From the NCBI GenBank assembly GCA_964626565.1, contig CAZVFX010000013.1, positions 22,593 to 86,592 on the forward strand: a stretch of 64,000 bases of DNA. Direction: 5' to 3'. Shown in pieces: positions 19,193 through 26,443 of this stretch. Each line of letters starts with the position of its first letter. The first letter of the stretch is position 1. A program made the translations under genes and the position numbers. The notes beneath the pieces were generated by a model that was not told the origin of the DNA, did not search any database, and worked only from the letters and a program-made list of their open reading frames with translations. The stretch comes from CAZVFX01 sp964626565 (GTDB lineage Bacteria > Myxococcota_A > UBA9042 > CAIXZC01).

Positions 19193-20173
19193 TCAGCGGT
19201 AGTCCCTTCCTCCGAACTTGTAGCAGGCTACCTTGTGGTCCGGATTGACCATAATCAGCGGAACCGGTTCGTACCGGCATTTCATGTCCGCATCAGCACA
19301 ATCGAGACAGTAGTGGCATCCCGGCCCGGCGCCTTCCTCTGCCGGGCCGGACGGCTCTACAGGTTCAGTCATGGAGAAGTTGGCCGGCACCGCGTCCAGC
19401 AGCGACCGCGTGTACGGGTGCAGCGGGTTTGAGAACAGCTCCGCAGAGGTCCCCGTCTCTACCAGCCGGCCGCGGTGCATGACCCCCACCCGGTCTGCGA
19501 TGAACTGCACCAGTTCCATGTCATGGGAAACGAACAACAGAGTCAGGCCGTCCTTTTCCTTGAGGTCCGACAGCAGGTCGATGATCCGGGCCTGCACAGA
19601 CAGGTCTAGGGCCGACACCGGTTCATCCGCAATGAGTAGCCGCGGTCGTAGTACCAGGCTCCGGGCAATGCACACCCGCTGACGCTGGCCACCGCTCAAC
19701 TGGGAAGGGCGTCTCGATAGCACCTCCCGGTCCAGGCTCACCCGGTCCAGCACCTGGGAAATGCGCAGGTCCCGTTCCGCCGGTTTTACATTGTGGATCA
19801 CCAGAGGTTCGGCAATGAGTTGCCCCACTGAGTGCCGCGGATTGAGGGATAGATACGGGTCCTGGAAAATTGCCTGAACCGCCTTGCGGAAGGCCAGTTT
19901 CTCATTTCTTTTCAGGCCCGGAAGAGTGAAGGAACCCAGCGTGATGCTGCCGCTGTCGATGGGGTTGAGTCCAAGGACCGCGCCGGCCACGGTGGATTTG
20001 CCGGATCCACTCTCGCCCACCAACGCATAACAGGTCCCCTCTTCAACCGCGAAGGAGACTCTCTCCACCGCGGTGAAGCGGCGCCGCGACAGCGACCCGC
20101 CTACCGGGTAGCTCACCGAAAGCGAGCGCACCCGCAGATAGGGTGACCTCTTGGCCTTTCTTGCCGCGTTCAT
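19193..20173 (-). CDS. Oligopeptide/dipeptide ABC transporter ATPase, OppF/DppF type
   Basis: The 326-residue ATPase has Walker A GESGSGKS, signature LSGGQRQR, Walker B LLIADEPVSALD and the family C-terminal HPYTRSLLDAV extension. A Cys-rich tail (CHYCLDCADADMKC) is typical of the Opp/Dpp subfamily. It would energise uptake of peptides or similar solutes together with the neighbouring OppD-type ATPase. The ATG at 20173 overlaps the upstream gene's TGA by one base, with GGAGG about 14 nt upstream; a TTG one codon earlier is the alternative. No permease or substrate-binding protein gene lies next to the pair. Confidence 0.92.
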   Translation of the reverse strand: MNAARKAKRSPYLRVRSLSVSYPVGGSLSRRRFTAVERVSFAVEEGTCYALVGESGSGKSTVAGAVLGLNPIDSGSITLGSFTLPGLKRNEKLAFRKAVQAIFQDPYLSLNPRHSVGQLIAEPLVIHNVKPAERDLRISQVLDRVSLDREVLSRRPSQLSGGQRQRVCIARSLVLRPRLLIADEPVSALDLSVQARIIDLLSDLKEKDGLTLLFVSHDMELVQFIADRVGVMHRGRLVETGTSAELFSNPLHPYTRSLLDAVPANFSMTEPVEPSGPAEEGAGPGCHYCLDCADADMKCRYEPVPLIMVNPDHKVACYKFGGRDYR

Positions 20174-21003
20174 CAACGCCCACCTCCGGAAGGAGTGAGC
20201 CGTTTTCTACCCTCTTTCAAGGCGTAGCCGGGAGTGCAAGCCACCAGGGACCGGGTGTAAGGGTGCTGGGGAGATTTCAGCAGTTGTTCGGTCGGGCCTT
20301 GCTCCACAACTTCCCCGTGGTTCATCACCAGTGTGTTCCCGCCCACTACCGCGGCGATGGACAGGTCGTGGGTGATGAAGAGCATGGCCAGGCCCCGCTC
20401 CTCCCTGAGGCGCAACAGGACCCGCAAGATGCGGGATTGGGTGGTTACATCCAGTGCGGTGGTGGGCTCATCTGCGATGAGAAATACCGGCTGTAAGATG
20501 AGAGCCGACGCGATGACTACCCGCTGTGCGAGACCGCCGGAAAGCTGCCATGGGTAGGAGCGCAAGATGGCCTCCGGGTCGGTGATCCCCGCCTGGCCCA
20601 GCGCGGCGATCACCTGCTCCCGCTCAGATTCCCGGGAGGAACCGAAGCGCATGCGCCACGCTTCCCCCACAATCTCGGCCACCCGCATGGAAGGGTTGAG
20701 CGCGGCCATGGGCTCCTGGAAGATCATGGACATGCCCCGTCCGCAACGACTGTGACCATGATGAAGCGCCCTTCCGCTGGTCAGCACCTCCCCATCGAAC
20801 CGGATCCCCCCTGACAGGCGCGCCGAATCCGGAAGCAGACCCATAACCGACAAGGCAGTCAAGCTCTTGCCTGAACCCGACTCTCCCACCAGGCAAACAG
20901 TTTCACCGTGACGAACAGAGAAGGAAACACTATTCACCGCGGTGGAGACAGCTCCGCCCGACTCGAACTTGACCGAAAGATCCCTTACTTCCAGAAGTGC
21001 CAT
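20173..21003 (-). CDS. Oligopeptide/dipeptide ABC transporter ATPase, OppD/DppD type
   Basis: The 276-residue ATPase carries Walker A GESGSGKS, the variant signature LSGGLAQR, Walker B VFLIADEPTTALD and the switch His in FITHDLS. It ends shortly after the HPYTRSL motif, so it lacks most of the Cys-containing C-terminal extension of ~320-340-residue OppD proteins. It is translationally coupled to the OppF-type gene. The ATG at 21003 follows the upstream small gene by 22 nt, so all three probably form one transcript. Cognate permeases must be encoded elsewhere. Confidence 0.92.
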   Translation of the reverse strand: MALLEVRDLSVKFESGGAVSTAVNSVSFSVRHGETVCLVGESGSGKSLTALSVMGLLPDSARLSGGIRFDGEVLTSGRALHHGHSRCGRGMSMIFQEPMAALNPSMRVAEIVGEAWRMRFGSSRESEREQVIAALGQAGITDPEAILRSYPWQLSGGLAQRVVIASALILQPVFLIADEPTTALDVTTQSRILRVLLRLREERGLAMLFITHDLSIAAVVGGNTLVMNHGEVVEQGPTEQLLKSPQHPYTRSLVACTPGYALKEGRKRLTPSGGGR

Positions 21004-21025
21004 GATTCCCGATCGTGGACCGCGT

Positions 21026-21391
21026 TCATTTGTCGCCGTCCTTGTCTCCCCACAAGTCGTCGTAGTCGACGTCTTCGAAGAACTTGTCCTCGGAATAGGT
21101 CGGCAGCGCCTGCTGTAGCCGCTCCCATGTCTTGCGCGCGAACTGCTCCGTCTCGCCTGCCGTGCCGAACATGCCGATTTCCTGAGCCTCGGCGTGGGCT
21201 TGGGCCAGGTTGAAGTCTATGTGCGAAAAAAGCTCGGGTTGCAGCCGATACTCTTCCAGCCATTGTTGGACGTCACTGGAAGGAACACCGAAGTGACGGG
21301 CTACCGAGCCCAGGTTGAAGAATTTGGCGCGGAACGCGGGAGTAAGCCCCAGGTGATACATGCAGAACAACTCGAACGCAGATGGTTTCAA
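21026..21391 (-). CDS. Conserved-looking small cytoplasmic protein, unknown function
   Basis: I do not recognise this protein. TTG at 21391 is chosen because CGGAGGG lies ~9 nt upstream and a strong promoter sits at 21456-21428; a longer frame from 21511 would begin upstream of that promoter. The 121-residue product is soluble and mostly helical, with a segment (SVARHFGVPSSDVQQWLEEY) that resembles a helix-turn-helix, and a very acidic C-terminus rich in Asp. It precedes the two Opp-type ATPase genes by 22 nt. DNA binding is only suggested by the HTH-like stretch. Confidence 0.65.
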   Translation of the reverse strand: MKPSAFELFCMYHLGLTPAFRAKFFNLGSVARHFGVPSSDVQQWLEEYRLQPELFSHIDFNLAQAHAEAQEIGMFGTAGETEQFARKTWERLQQALPTYSEDKFFEDVDYDDLWGDKDGDK

Positions 21392-21408
21392 CAGCCCCGC
21401 CCTCCGAT

Positions 21409-21437
21409 TTGACTCGTCGTTCCATAAAACATAAGAT
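21409..21437 (+). promoter_or_regulatory. Sigma70-type promoter for the 21477 operon
   Basis: TTGACT and TAAGAT are separated by 17 nt, with the GTG start at 21477 and its GGAGG at 21466-21470 downstream. It overlaps the minus-strand promoter at 21456-21428, so the two may compete for RNA polymerase. Confidence 0.65.
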
Positions 21438-21456
21438 GGCGCCGGTCCTATGTAAA
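21428..21456 (-). promoter_or_regulatory. Sigma70-type promoter for the small gene/OppDF-like operon
   Basis: On the minus strand TTTACA and TATGTT are separated by 17 nt. The predicted transcript start is ~30 nt before the TTG start at 21391, which supports that start choice. Confidence 0.6.
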
Positions 21457-21476
21457 GGGATTCTTGGAGGGGCGGA

Positions 21477-22433
21477 GTGTTGCACCTGATGACGTTTGTA
21501 TGCCTGTCCATACTGTCGAGTTCAGGAGTAGAAACGGAGGACGCCGAACCTGCGTGGTCCGTGATTACGGTCCTGCCCGGTGACAGCGCGGCTTCCCTGG
21601 CCCGGCGCTTTGCTGTGACCCCAGCCCAATTGACGGAGTGGAACGGCGCGGACCTGGCTCAGTTGGAGGTGGGGCGGCGGCTGCGGGTGTTGTCGGTGGT
21701 GACCGGAGAGGAACGCTTTCGCCAACGCCTGAAGGGCCGCCCGGGAATGACCTGGAAGGGGCTTGCCAGGGATTACGACGTGCCGCTGGATGTGCTCCTG
21801 AAACTCAACCGCCGCAAACGGGGCGGAAAAGTCCGTGAAGGGCAGCGAATCGTTCTTTACGTTCCCAAGAGCCGGTGGAACTGGCTGCGCCTGGACGGCG
21901 GTATTCAACTCCAGACCGGAACCGGGGTGGTGGTGAAGCACCCCAAGTGGGCGTGGGGGAGACCAGTCACTGTGCGCTCCATCGAAGAAGTGGGGCGCAA
22001 ACTGGCCGCCAGGTTCGAGGGCAGCGCAGTAGTGGTCGGCGACCTCTCCAAAAAGGGAGGCGGCCGCTTTCCACCCCATAAAGGGCACAAAGGCGGGCTC
22101 GACGCGGATATAGGGTTGTTCAAACCTGAAGAACTCTTCACGGTGAAGTTCAAGCATCTCAAACCTTCCCAACTGGATGCGGAGCGCACCTGGTTCATGC
22201 TCAAGTGCTTCATCGACACAGGCCGGGTAGAGCGCATTCTTGTGGACTGGCGCCTCCAGTCCGCCCTGTACAATCGGGCCAAGGAGGAGAAACTGCCGCC
22301 CGAGCTACTCGATGAACTGTTCCAGTACCCGGCACGCAGGTGGAAGCAGAAAGGCCTTATCAGGCACTACGACGGCCATAAGAATCACATTCATATTCGC
22401 TTCACGGATCTTGGGGAAGAGGGGATCCTTTGA
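21477..22433 (+). CDS. LysM-domain murein endopeptidase, M74/MepA-like
   Basis: The 318-residue product has a short hydrophobic N-terminus, two LysM-like peptidoglycan-binding motifs (residues ~25-75 and ~80-125), and a C-terminal catalytic domain resembling penicillin-insensitive murein endopeptidase. Key motifs are HKGGLDADIG and NHIHIRF, matching the zinc-ligand HxGLDxD and HxH motifs of the M74/M15-like fold. It should cleave peptide cross-links in the cell wall after export. GTG at 21477 is 6 nt after GGAGG. Its stop overlaps the start of the following gene by 4 nt (TTGA), so the genes are translationally coupled. Confidence 0.88.
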   Translation: MLHLMTFVCLSILSSSGVETEDAEPAWSVITVLPGDSAASLARRFAVTPAQLTEWNGADLAQLEVGRRLRVLSVVTGEERFRQRLKGRPGMTWKGLARDYDVPLDVLLKLNRRKRGGKVREGQRIVLYVPKSRWNWLRLDGGIQLQTGTGVVVKHPKWAWGRPVTVRSIEEVGRKLAARFEGSAVVVGDLSKKGGGRFPPHKGHKGGLDADIGLFKPEELFTVKFKHLKPSQLDAERTWFMLKCFIDTGRVERILVDWRLQSALYNRAKEEKLPPELLDELFQYPARRWKQKGLIRHYDGHKNHIHIRFTDLGEEGIL

Positions 22434-23023
22434 CCGACGCGGCAACCATCATACTCGCGGCGGGGCGTTCCTCCCGTATGGGCGAGCCCAAAGCGTTGCT
22501 CCCGTTCAGGGGCCGGACTTTTGTGGAACATAGCGCACAGCTCTTCGGCCGGCTGGGAGAGGTCGTGGTCATGACGTCGGGAAACCTGGACGCGGTGGTG
22601 GCCAAGCTGTTGCCCAACGTCATTATCGGCCGGAACCCGAAACCGGAGGACGGACTCTTTTCTTCTGTTCGTCTGGGCGTCGATTTGCTCCCGCCCGCGG
22701 TTCGGCGTCTGTTCGTGCTGCCCGTCGATTGTGTGTTGCCCGACGCAACTGTGCCCCGCATGATGATGGAGGCCGCGGCCGGTGCGGATGGCGGTGTTGT
22801 AGTCCCGGTGTTTCGTGGCACTCGAGGCCACCCCGTATTACTCGAGGAGGAGGCGTTCAGAGCAACGCCGGAATATCCGCCCACCGAGATCTTCTCTGAC
22901 TTCCTCGCACATTTCCGGGTCGCTAAGATCCCAGTGGATGAAGAGTGGATACTGTTGAACATTAACGAGCCGGGCGACTATAATGATTTCCTCGCCAGCG
23001 AGGAAAAAAGGGGGGACAGGTGA
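22430..23023 (+). CDS. MobA/MocA-like NTP transferase
   Basis: The 197-residue protein has the nucleotidyltransferase motif LAAGRSSRMGEPKALL at the N-terminus, a metal-binding Asp in LFVLPVDCVLP, a GHPVLL motif and the C-terminal NINEPGDY (NINTPEDY-like). These match the MobA/MocA group that attaches GMP or CMP to molybdopterin. A molybdenum hydroxylase operon of the type needing the cytosine dinucleotide form is encoded ~20 kb away, but a link is inference. TTG start overlaps the upstream stop. Its end overlaps the next gene by 4 nt (GTGA). Confidence 0.82.
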   Translation: MTDAATIILAAGRSSRMGEPKALLPFRGRTFVEHSAQLFGRLGEVVVMTSGNLDAVVAKLLPNVIIGRNPKPEDGLFSSVRLGVDLLPPAVRRLFVLPVDCVLPDATVPRMMMEAAAGADGGVVVPVFRGTRGHPVLLEEEAFRATPEYPPTEIFSDFLAHFRVAKIPVDEEWILLNINEPGDYNDFLASEEKRGDR

Positions 23024-23679
23024 GGATCCAGTTTTTTGGTCATGCGGCGGTGGGGCTCACAGGCAGAGGCGGGGTTGGCGTACTGCTCGACCCGTACGAA
23101 CCGGGGGCATTCGAGGGCAGGCTCGGGTATGGCCCCATACCGGGCACCTGGGACATGGTCGTCGTCTCCCACGAGCATCTGGACCACAACCACGTCGCCC
23201 CCTCCTTCGGCGATCCTTTCGTCGTCAAGGGGCCTGCAACGCATATGGGCGTCGACGTGCAAACCTTCGTCGTTAAGCATGGAGACGCCGCGGGGACGGT
23301 GGATTTTGAGAGCCGCATCAGCTCTTTCGTGCTTGACGACATCCGGGTAGTGCATCCTGGAGACATGGGAGAGGGCCCCTCGCCCGAACTGGCAGCCAAC
23401 CTGGCCGGCACGGACCTGGTGTTTCTGCCGGTGGGCGGGCATTTTACCATGGGCCCGGGGGAGGCGATGGAATTTGTCACGCGGGTGAATCCGAAGATAG
23501 TGGTGCCGGTGCACTACAAGACGCCCCAGGTGAATCTGGCAATCGGGCCGCTGGAGGATTTCCTGGCTGTAGCCGGCTCCCTGCCCGTCCGGAAGTTCTC
23601 TGTCGGGGAGGTGGAGTTGACTGCGGGAGAGCTGCCTGCCAGAACCGAAATCTGGGTGCTACCCGCCCTGGCCGTTTGA
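23020..23679 (+). CDS. Metallo-beta-lactamase-fold hydrolase (UPF0173/UlaG-like)
   Basis: The 219-residue protein has the MBL zinc motif HEHLDHNH near residues 51-58 and further candidate metal ligands in VVHPGDMG, PVGGHFTM and VPVHYKT. The overall layout fits the UPF0173/L-ascorbate-6-phosphate lactonase-like group, whose substrates are mostly unknown. There is no signal peptide, so it is cytoplasmic. GTG start overlaps the preceding TGA, with a GGGGGACAG upstream. Confidence 0.87.
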   Translation: MRIQFFGHAAVGLTGRGGVGVLLDPYEPGAFEGRLGYGPIPGTWDMVVVSHEHLDHNHVAPSFGDPFVVKGPATHMGVDVQTFVVKHGDAAGTVDFESRISSFVLDDIRVVHPGDMGEGPSPELAANLAGTDLVFLPVGGHFTMGPGEAMEFVTRVNPKIVVPVHYKTPQVNLAIGPLEDFLAVAGSLPVRKFSVGEVELTAGELPARTEIWVLPALAV

Positions 23680-23699
23680 CATGAACATGGAGAGTGGAG

Positions 23700-24302
23700 A
23701 TGAAAACCAGGCTTAGTCTTGCCGTCGCCGTGTTTGCCCTCGTCGCCTTCTCGGCGTCTACTGCTAGTTCCAAGAACATGCACGGGAAATTCGGTTTCGG
23801 TCTGCAGAGAACACTGCTGGGCGTCGAAGGGATCAACCTCAACTACTGGGCCTCGCCAAAGCTGGCCGTCAGTTTTGTGGTGGGTACGGGGTTCGTGTTG
23901 GATGCGGACAACAATAATACTTCCAGCGTGCAAGGCTCCGGCGGATTCAAGTACGTGGTCTATGCCACCAAGTTTGCCAACCTTACCGTGGGGATGAAAG
24001 CCGACGTGGCCTGGGCCAGCAAGGTGGAGGACGTGGAGAACACCGATGTGAGCGCCAGCAACGTCACTCAGTGGGGCGCAGAGCTGCCCCTGGAAGTGGA
24101 GTTCTTCATGTCTGATTCGTTTTCGTTCAACCTCGCGGCAGGTGCAACCTTTACCGTGGTGCCTGAAAGACCCGACAAGTTCGCGGATAGCCTGGTGCTG
24201 CTGAAGTCCTCCGGGTTGGGCGGCGTGGAACAGGAGAAACATAAGGGGATCGATGTCGGCGGCGCCCTGTTTGGGCACATGGGCTTCCTCTTCTACTTCT
24301 GA
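23700..24302 (+). CDS. Small exported outer-membrane barrel-like protein
   Basis: I do not recognise a family. ATG at 23700 follows GGAGAG and yields a 200-residue product with a signal peptide (cleavage near ASTASS). The rest is built of alternating hydrophobic/polar strands rich in Gly, Val and aromatics and ends in Phe after an FLFYF segment, as outer-membrane barrels do. It is the last gene of the 21477 operon, 20 nt after the hydrolase. Its 3' end overlaps the convergent lipoprotein gene by 10 nt. Confidence 0.75.
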   Translation: MKTRLSLAVAVFALVAFSASTASSKNMHGKFGFGLQRTLLGVEGINLNYWASPKLAVSFVVGTGFVLDADNNNTSSVQGSGGFKYVVYATKFANLTVGMKADVAWASKVEDVENTDVSASNVTQWGAELPLEVEFFMSDSFSFNLAAGATFTVVPERPDKFADSLVLLKSSGLGGVEQEKHKGIDVGGALFGHMGFLFYF

Positions 24303-25099
24303 GGTTCCTCCGGGCAACTCATATCCAGAATGCGCCATGCATTGTCGGCCAACAGAAAAGTGTAGCAACCTTGTTTTGTAGCACCTTCTGAGTCCACGAA
24401 TTCGAATCTCCAACGGGTTACGCGCATACTGGTGCTGAAGAGCTTGTCCTTGCGTCCGATGGGCCCCTTGTAGCTCTGGTAGGTCGGACCCAGGACGGCC
24501 AGCCGCTCCTTGAACACCGCTTTCAATTCCCCGAACGCCATGCTCGTGTCCTCTACGCCCTGGTATTTCAGCAACTCGATATAATCAGCTTCAGGTGGTG
24601 GGAACTTCATCAGCAGGGTGTCTATGTCCCTCTCCCGGGCAAGTTCGAACAGAAGCTGGCCGCTGTTGTTCAACGAGTCAGGATCCAGCGCGGCGTCGAG
24701 GGGAGTGACAAACTCCTTTTGAACCTCCGGGTCGGAACGAATGTAGTTGACCTCTTTCCAATCCGTCAGGTCGGAAGGGGCGATCCCCTCATCGGCAGCT
24801 ATGGGCGGCGTTTCCGGGCCGGCGGGAGGCTCAAGCGGCGGAAAAAAAGTATATTCGCTCATTTTGCGAGCCATTGACGCGGATATCTCCGGCGGTGCGG
24901 AAACGTCTTTGGCTCCGCTGACGTCAGTGGAACCCTCAGGTGCGGAGACGTCGGGCTGAGGAGTGGGTGCGGGCTTGCTGACTTCCTTTGCCGCGGTGAC
25001 GGGCGGGCTTTTCTTCTTCTCCGGGGCTTTCTTCTTACAGCCCGGGGCACAAATCAACAGTGCTGCCAGCAGTGGAAGATAGTTCGAAAATCGTTTCAT
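24293..25099 (-). CDS. Lipoprotein of unknown function coupled to folC
   Basis: ATG at 25099 overlaps the folC stop (ATGA), so the two are translationally coupled. The 268-residue product begins with a lipoprotein signal (lipobox-like CAPGC; Pro at -2 is unusual), then a Lys/Pro/Ser linker with repeated VSAPEG/DVSAP elements. A folded domain (~100-268) with helical and beta segments ends DMSCPEEPQK. The C-terminal part (TRWRFEFVDSEG, TFLLADNAWRILDMSC) resembles NTF2/DUF4864-like modules only loosely. Function unknown. Confidence 0.78.
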   Translation of the reverse strand: MKRFSNYLPLLAALLICAPGCKKKAPEKKKSPPVTAAKEVSKPAPTPQPDVSAPEGSTDVSGAKDVSAPPEISASMARKMSEYTFFPPLEPPAGPETPPIAADEGIAPSDLTDWKEVNYIRSDPEVQKEFVTPLDAALDPDSLNNSGQLLFELARERDIDTLLMKFPPPEADYIELLKYQGVEDTSMAFGELKAVFKERLAVLGPTYQSYKGPIGRKDKLFSTSMRVTRWRFEFVDSEGATKQGCYTFLLADNAWRILDMSCPEEPQK

Positions 25100-26406
25100 G
25101 GTTGCTGCTCCGTAGCATCCTGTAGCGGGGCCAGCCGCCTTAGATAGTATCCCACAAGGAAAAGCGATCCACAACAGACGTTTGGCGCACCCGGCGGCGC
25201 CGGGCCGCCCGTCAGGTCGGTGAGCAGGGTCAGCGCCGCATCCGGGTCAGGCTCCGCTACCACCGGCAGCGCTCCTTCCACTCTGCGCGCCAGGTCGGCC
25301 GGTGCGTGTCCGCCCCCCCCGGGCAGGTCGGTGAAGATGAAAGCAGAAGCCAGTTCCGCCAGTTCCGCCAGTACTCCGGCCGCATCTTTGTCCTTCTTGA
25401 GCGCGACCAGAATCGTCGGGCGGTGCTCGAAGCTCTGCGCGAACGACCGGACAAGCGCACGGGCCGCAACCGCGTTGTGCGCGCCGTCGCACAGCACTGT
25501 GCCGTGGCCCGTATGTCGCAAATCGAAACGCCCCGGCCAGGCCGCTTCTGCCAAGCCGCGGCGGCAGGCTTCCTCCAGATTATCTGCCGGCTCCAGAAGG
25601 GCCCTGCACGCCGCCACTGCAAGCCCCGCGTTCTGCACCTGATAGTGGCCATTGAGGGCAAGCCGGGCGTTTCGCACCTCAAATCCCGGAGAGGTGAAAT
25701 TGAATGCCGCTGGGGAGCCTTTCGTGGAATAGTCTTCTCCCTCGAATATCGCCGGAATGCCCCTCTCGGCGCACGCCTTGGTCAGGAAGGCAGCGGCTTC
25801 GAGGGTTTGCTTCGCCAGAACGCAGGGAACGTCTTTGCGCGCGACCCCCAGCTTCTCCCCTGCGATGGAAACCAGATTGTCACCGAGGAAATCGGTGTGT
25901 TCCAGTCCCAACGGGGTCACCACGGTGGCCGCCGGCCGAGTTACATTTGTGGCGTCCAGGCGCCCTCCCAAACCGACCTCCAGGATTGTGTAGTCAAGGT
26001 TGTGCCCGGCCAACGCGAGAAATGCGGCTGCGGTTACGTATTCGAAACCGGTAAGGGAGACGCCGCACGCCTTCTCCGAAGCCAGTACCTGCGCACCGGC
26101 CTCGTCGAAATCCGTGCCGGCAATCGGTCCGTCGCCCAAGCGCACCCGTTCACAAACATCTATCAGATGCGGGGAGGTGTAGAGCGCGGCTTTCTTACCC
26201 GCGGCGACAAGAATTGAGTGGGCAAAAGCGGCCACCGACCCCTTGCCGTTGGTGCCGGCCACCACCAGCGTGCGCCCTATGTTGTGTTGCGGTGTGCCCA
26301 ACTCCTCCAGAACCTGTTCGATGCGCGCCAGCCCCGGCTGGATTCCCAGCGCGGCGCGTCTGAGCATCTCTCGTTCGATAAGGCTGGCCTGGCCTGGTCC
26401 GGACAT
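25096..26406 (-). CDS. folC: Folylpolyglutamate synthase / dihydrofolate synthase
   Basis: The enzyme adds glutamate to dihydropteroate or folates using ATP. The 436-residue protein has the Mur-ligase-type P-loop GTNGKGS at residues 51-57, the SPHL motif, the omega-loop region with GLGGRLDATN, and the C-terminal domain with DGAHN. ATG at 26404-26406 places the N-terminus shortly before a typical FolC helix; the upstream frame runs into the end of the neighbouring Cys-rich gene. It is followed by a translationally coupled lipoprotein gene. Confidence 0.94.
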   Translation of the reverse strand: MSGPGQASLIEREMLRRAALGIQPGLARIEQVLEELGTPQHNIGRTLVVAGTNGKGSVAAFAHSILVAAGKKAALYTSPHLIDVCERVRLGDGPIAGTDFDEAGAQVLASEKACGVSLTGFEYVTAAAFLALAGHNLDYTILEVGLGGRLDATNVTRPAATVVTPLGLEHTDFLGDNLVSIAGEKLGVARKDVPCVLAKQTLEAAAFLTKACAERGIPAIFEGEDYSTKGSPAAFNFTSPGFEVRNARLALNGHYQVQNAGLAVAACRALLEPADNLEEACRRGLAEAAWPGRFDLRHTGHGTVLCDGAHNAVAARALVRSFAQSFEHRPTILVALKKDKDAAGVLAELAELASAFIFTDLPGGGGHAPADLARRVEGALPVVAEPDPDAALTLLTDLTGGPAPPGAPNVCCGSLFLVGYYLRRLAPLQDATEQQP

Positions 26407-26443
26407 GCTTATCCCTTTGTCACCGTGATGACCCCGGAGGCAG

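Noticed and set aside
21392..21511. Longer start at 21511 for the small acidic protein
   Set aside because: It would begin upstream of the promoter and overlap the divergent gene; a TTG with a good ribosome-binding site is better placed.
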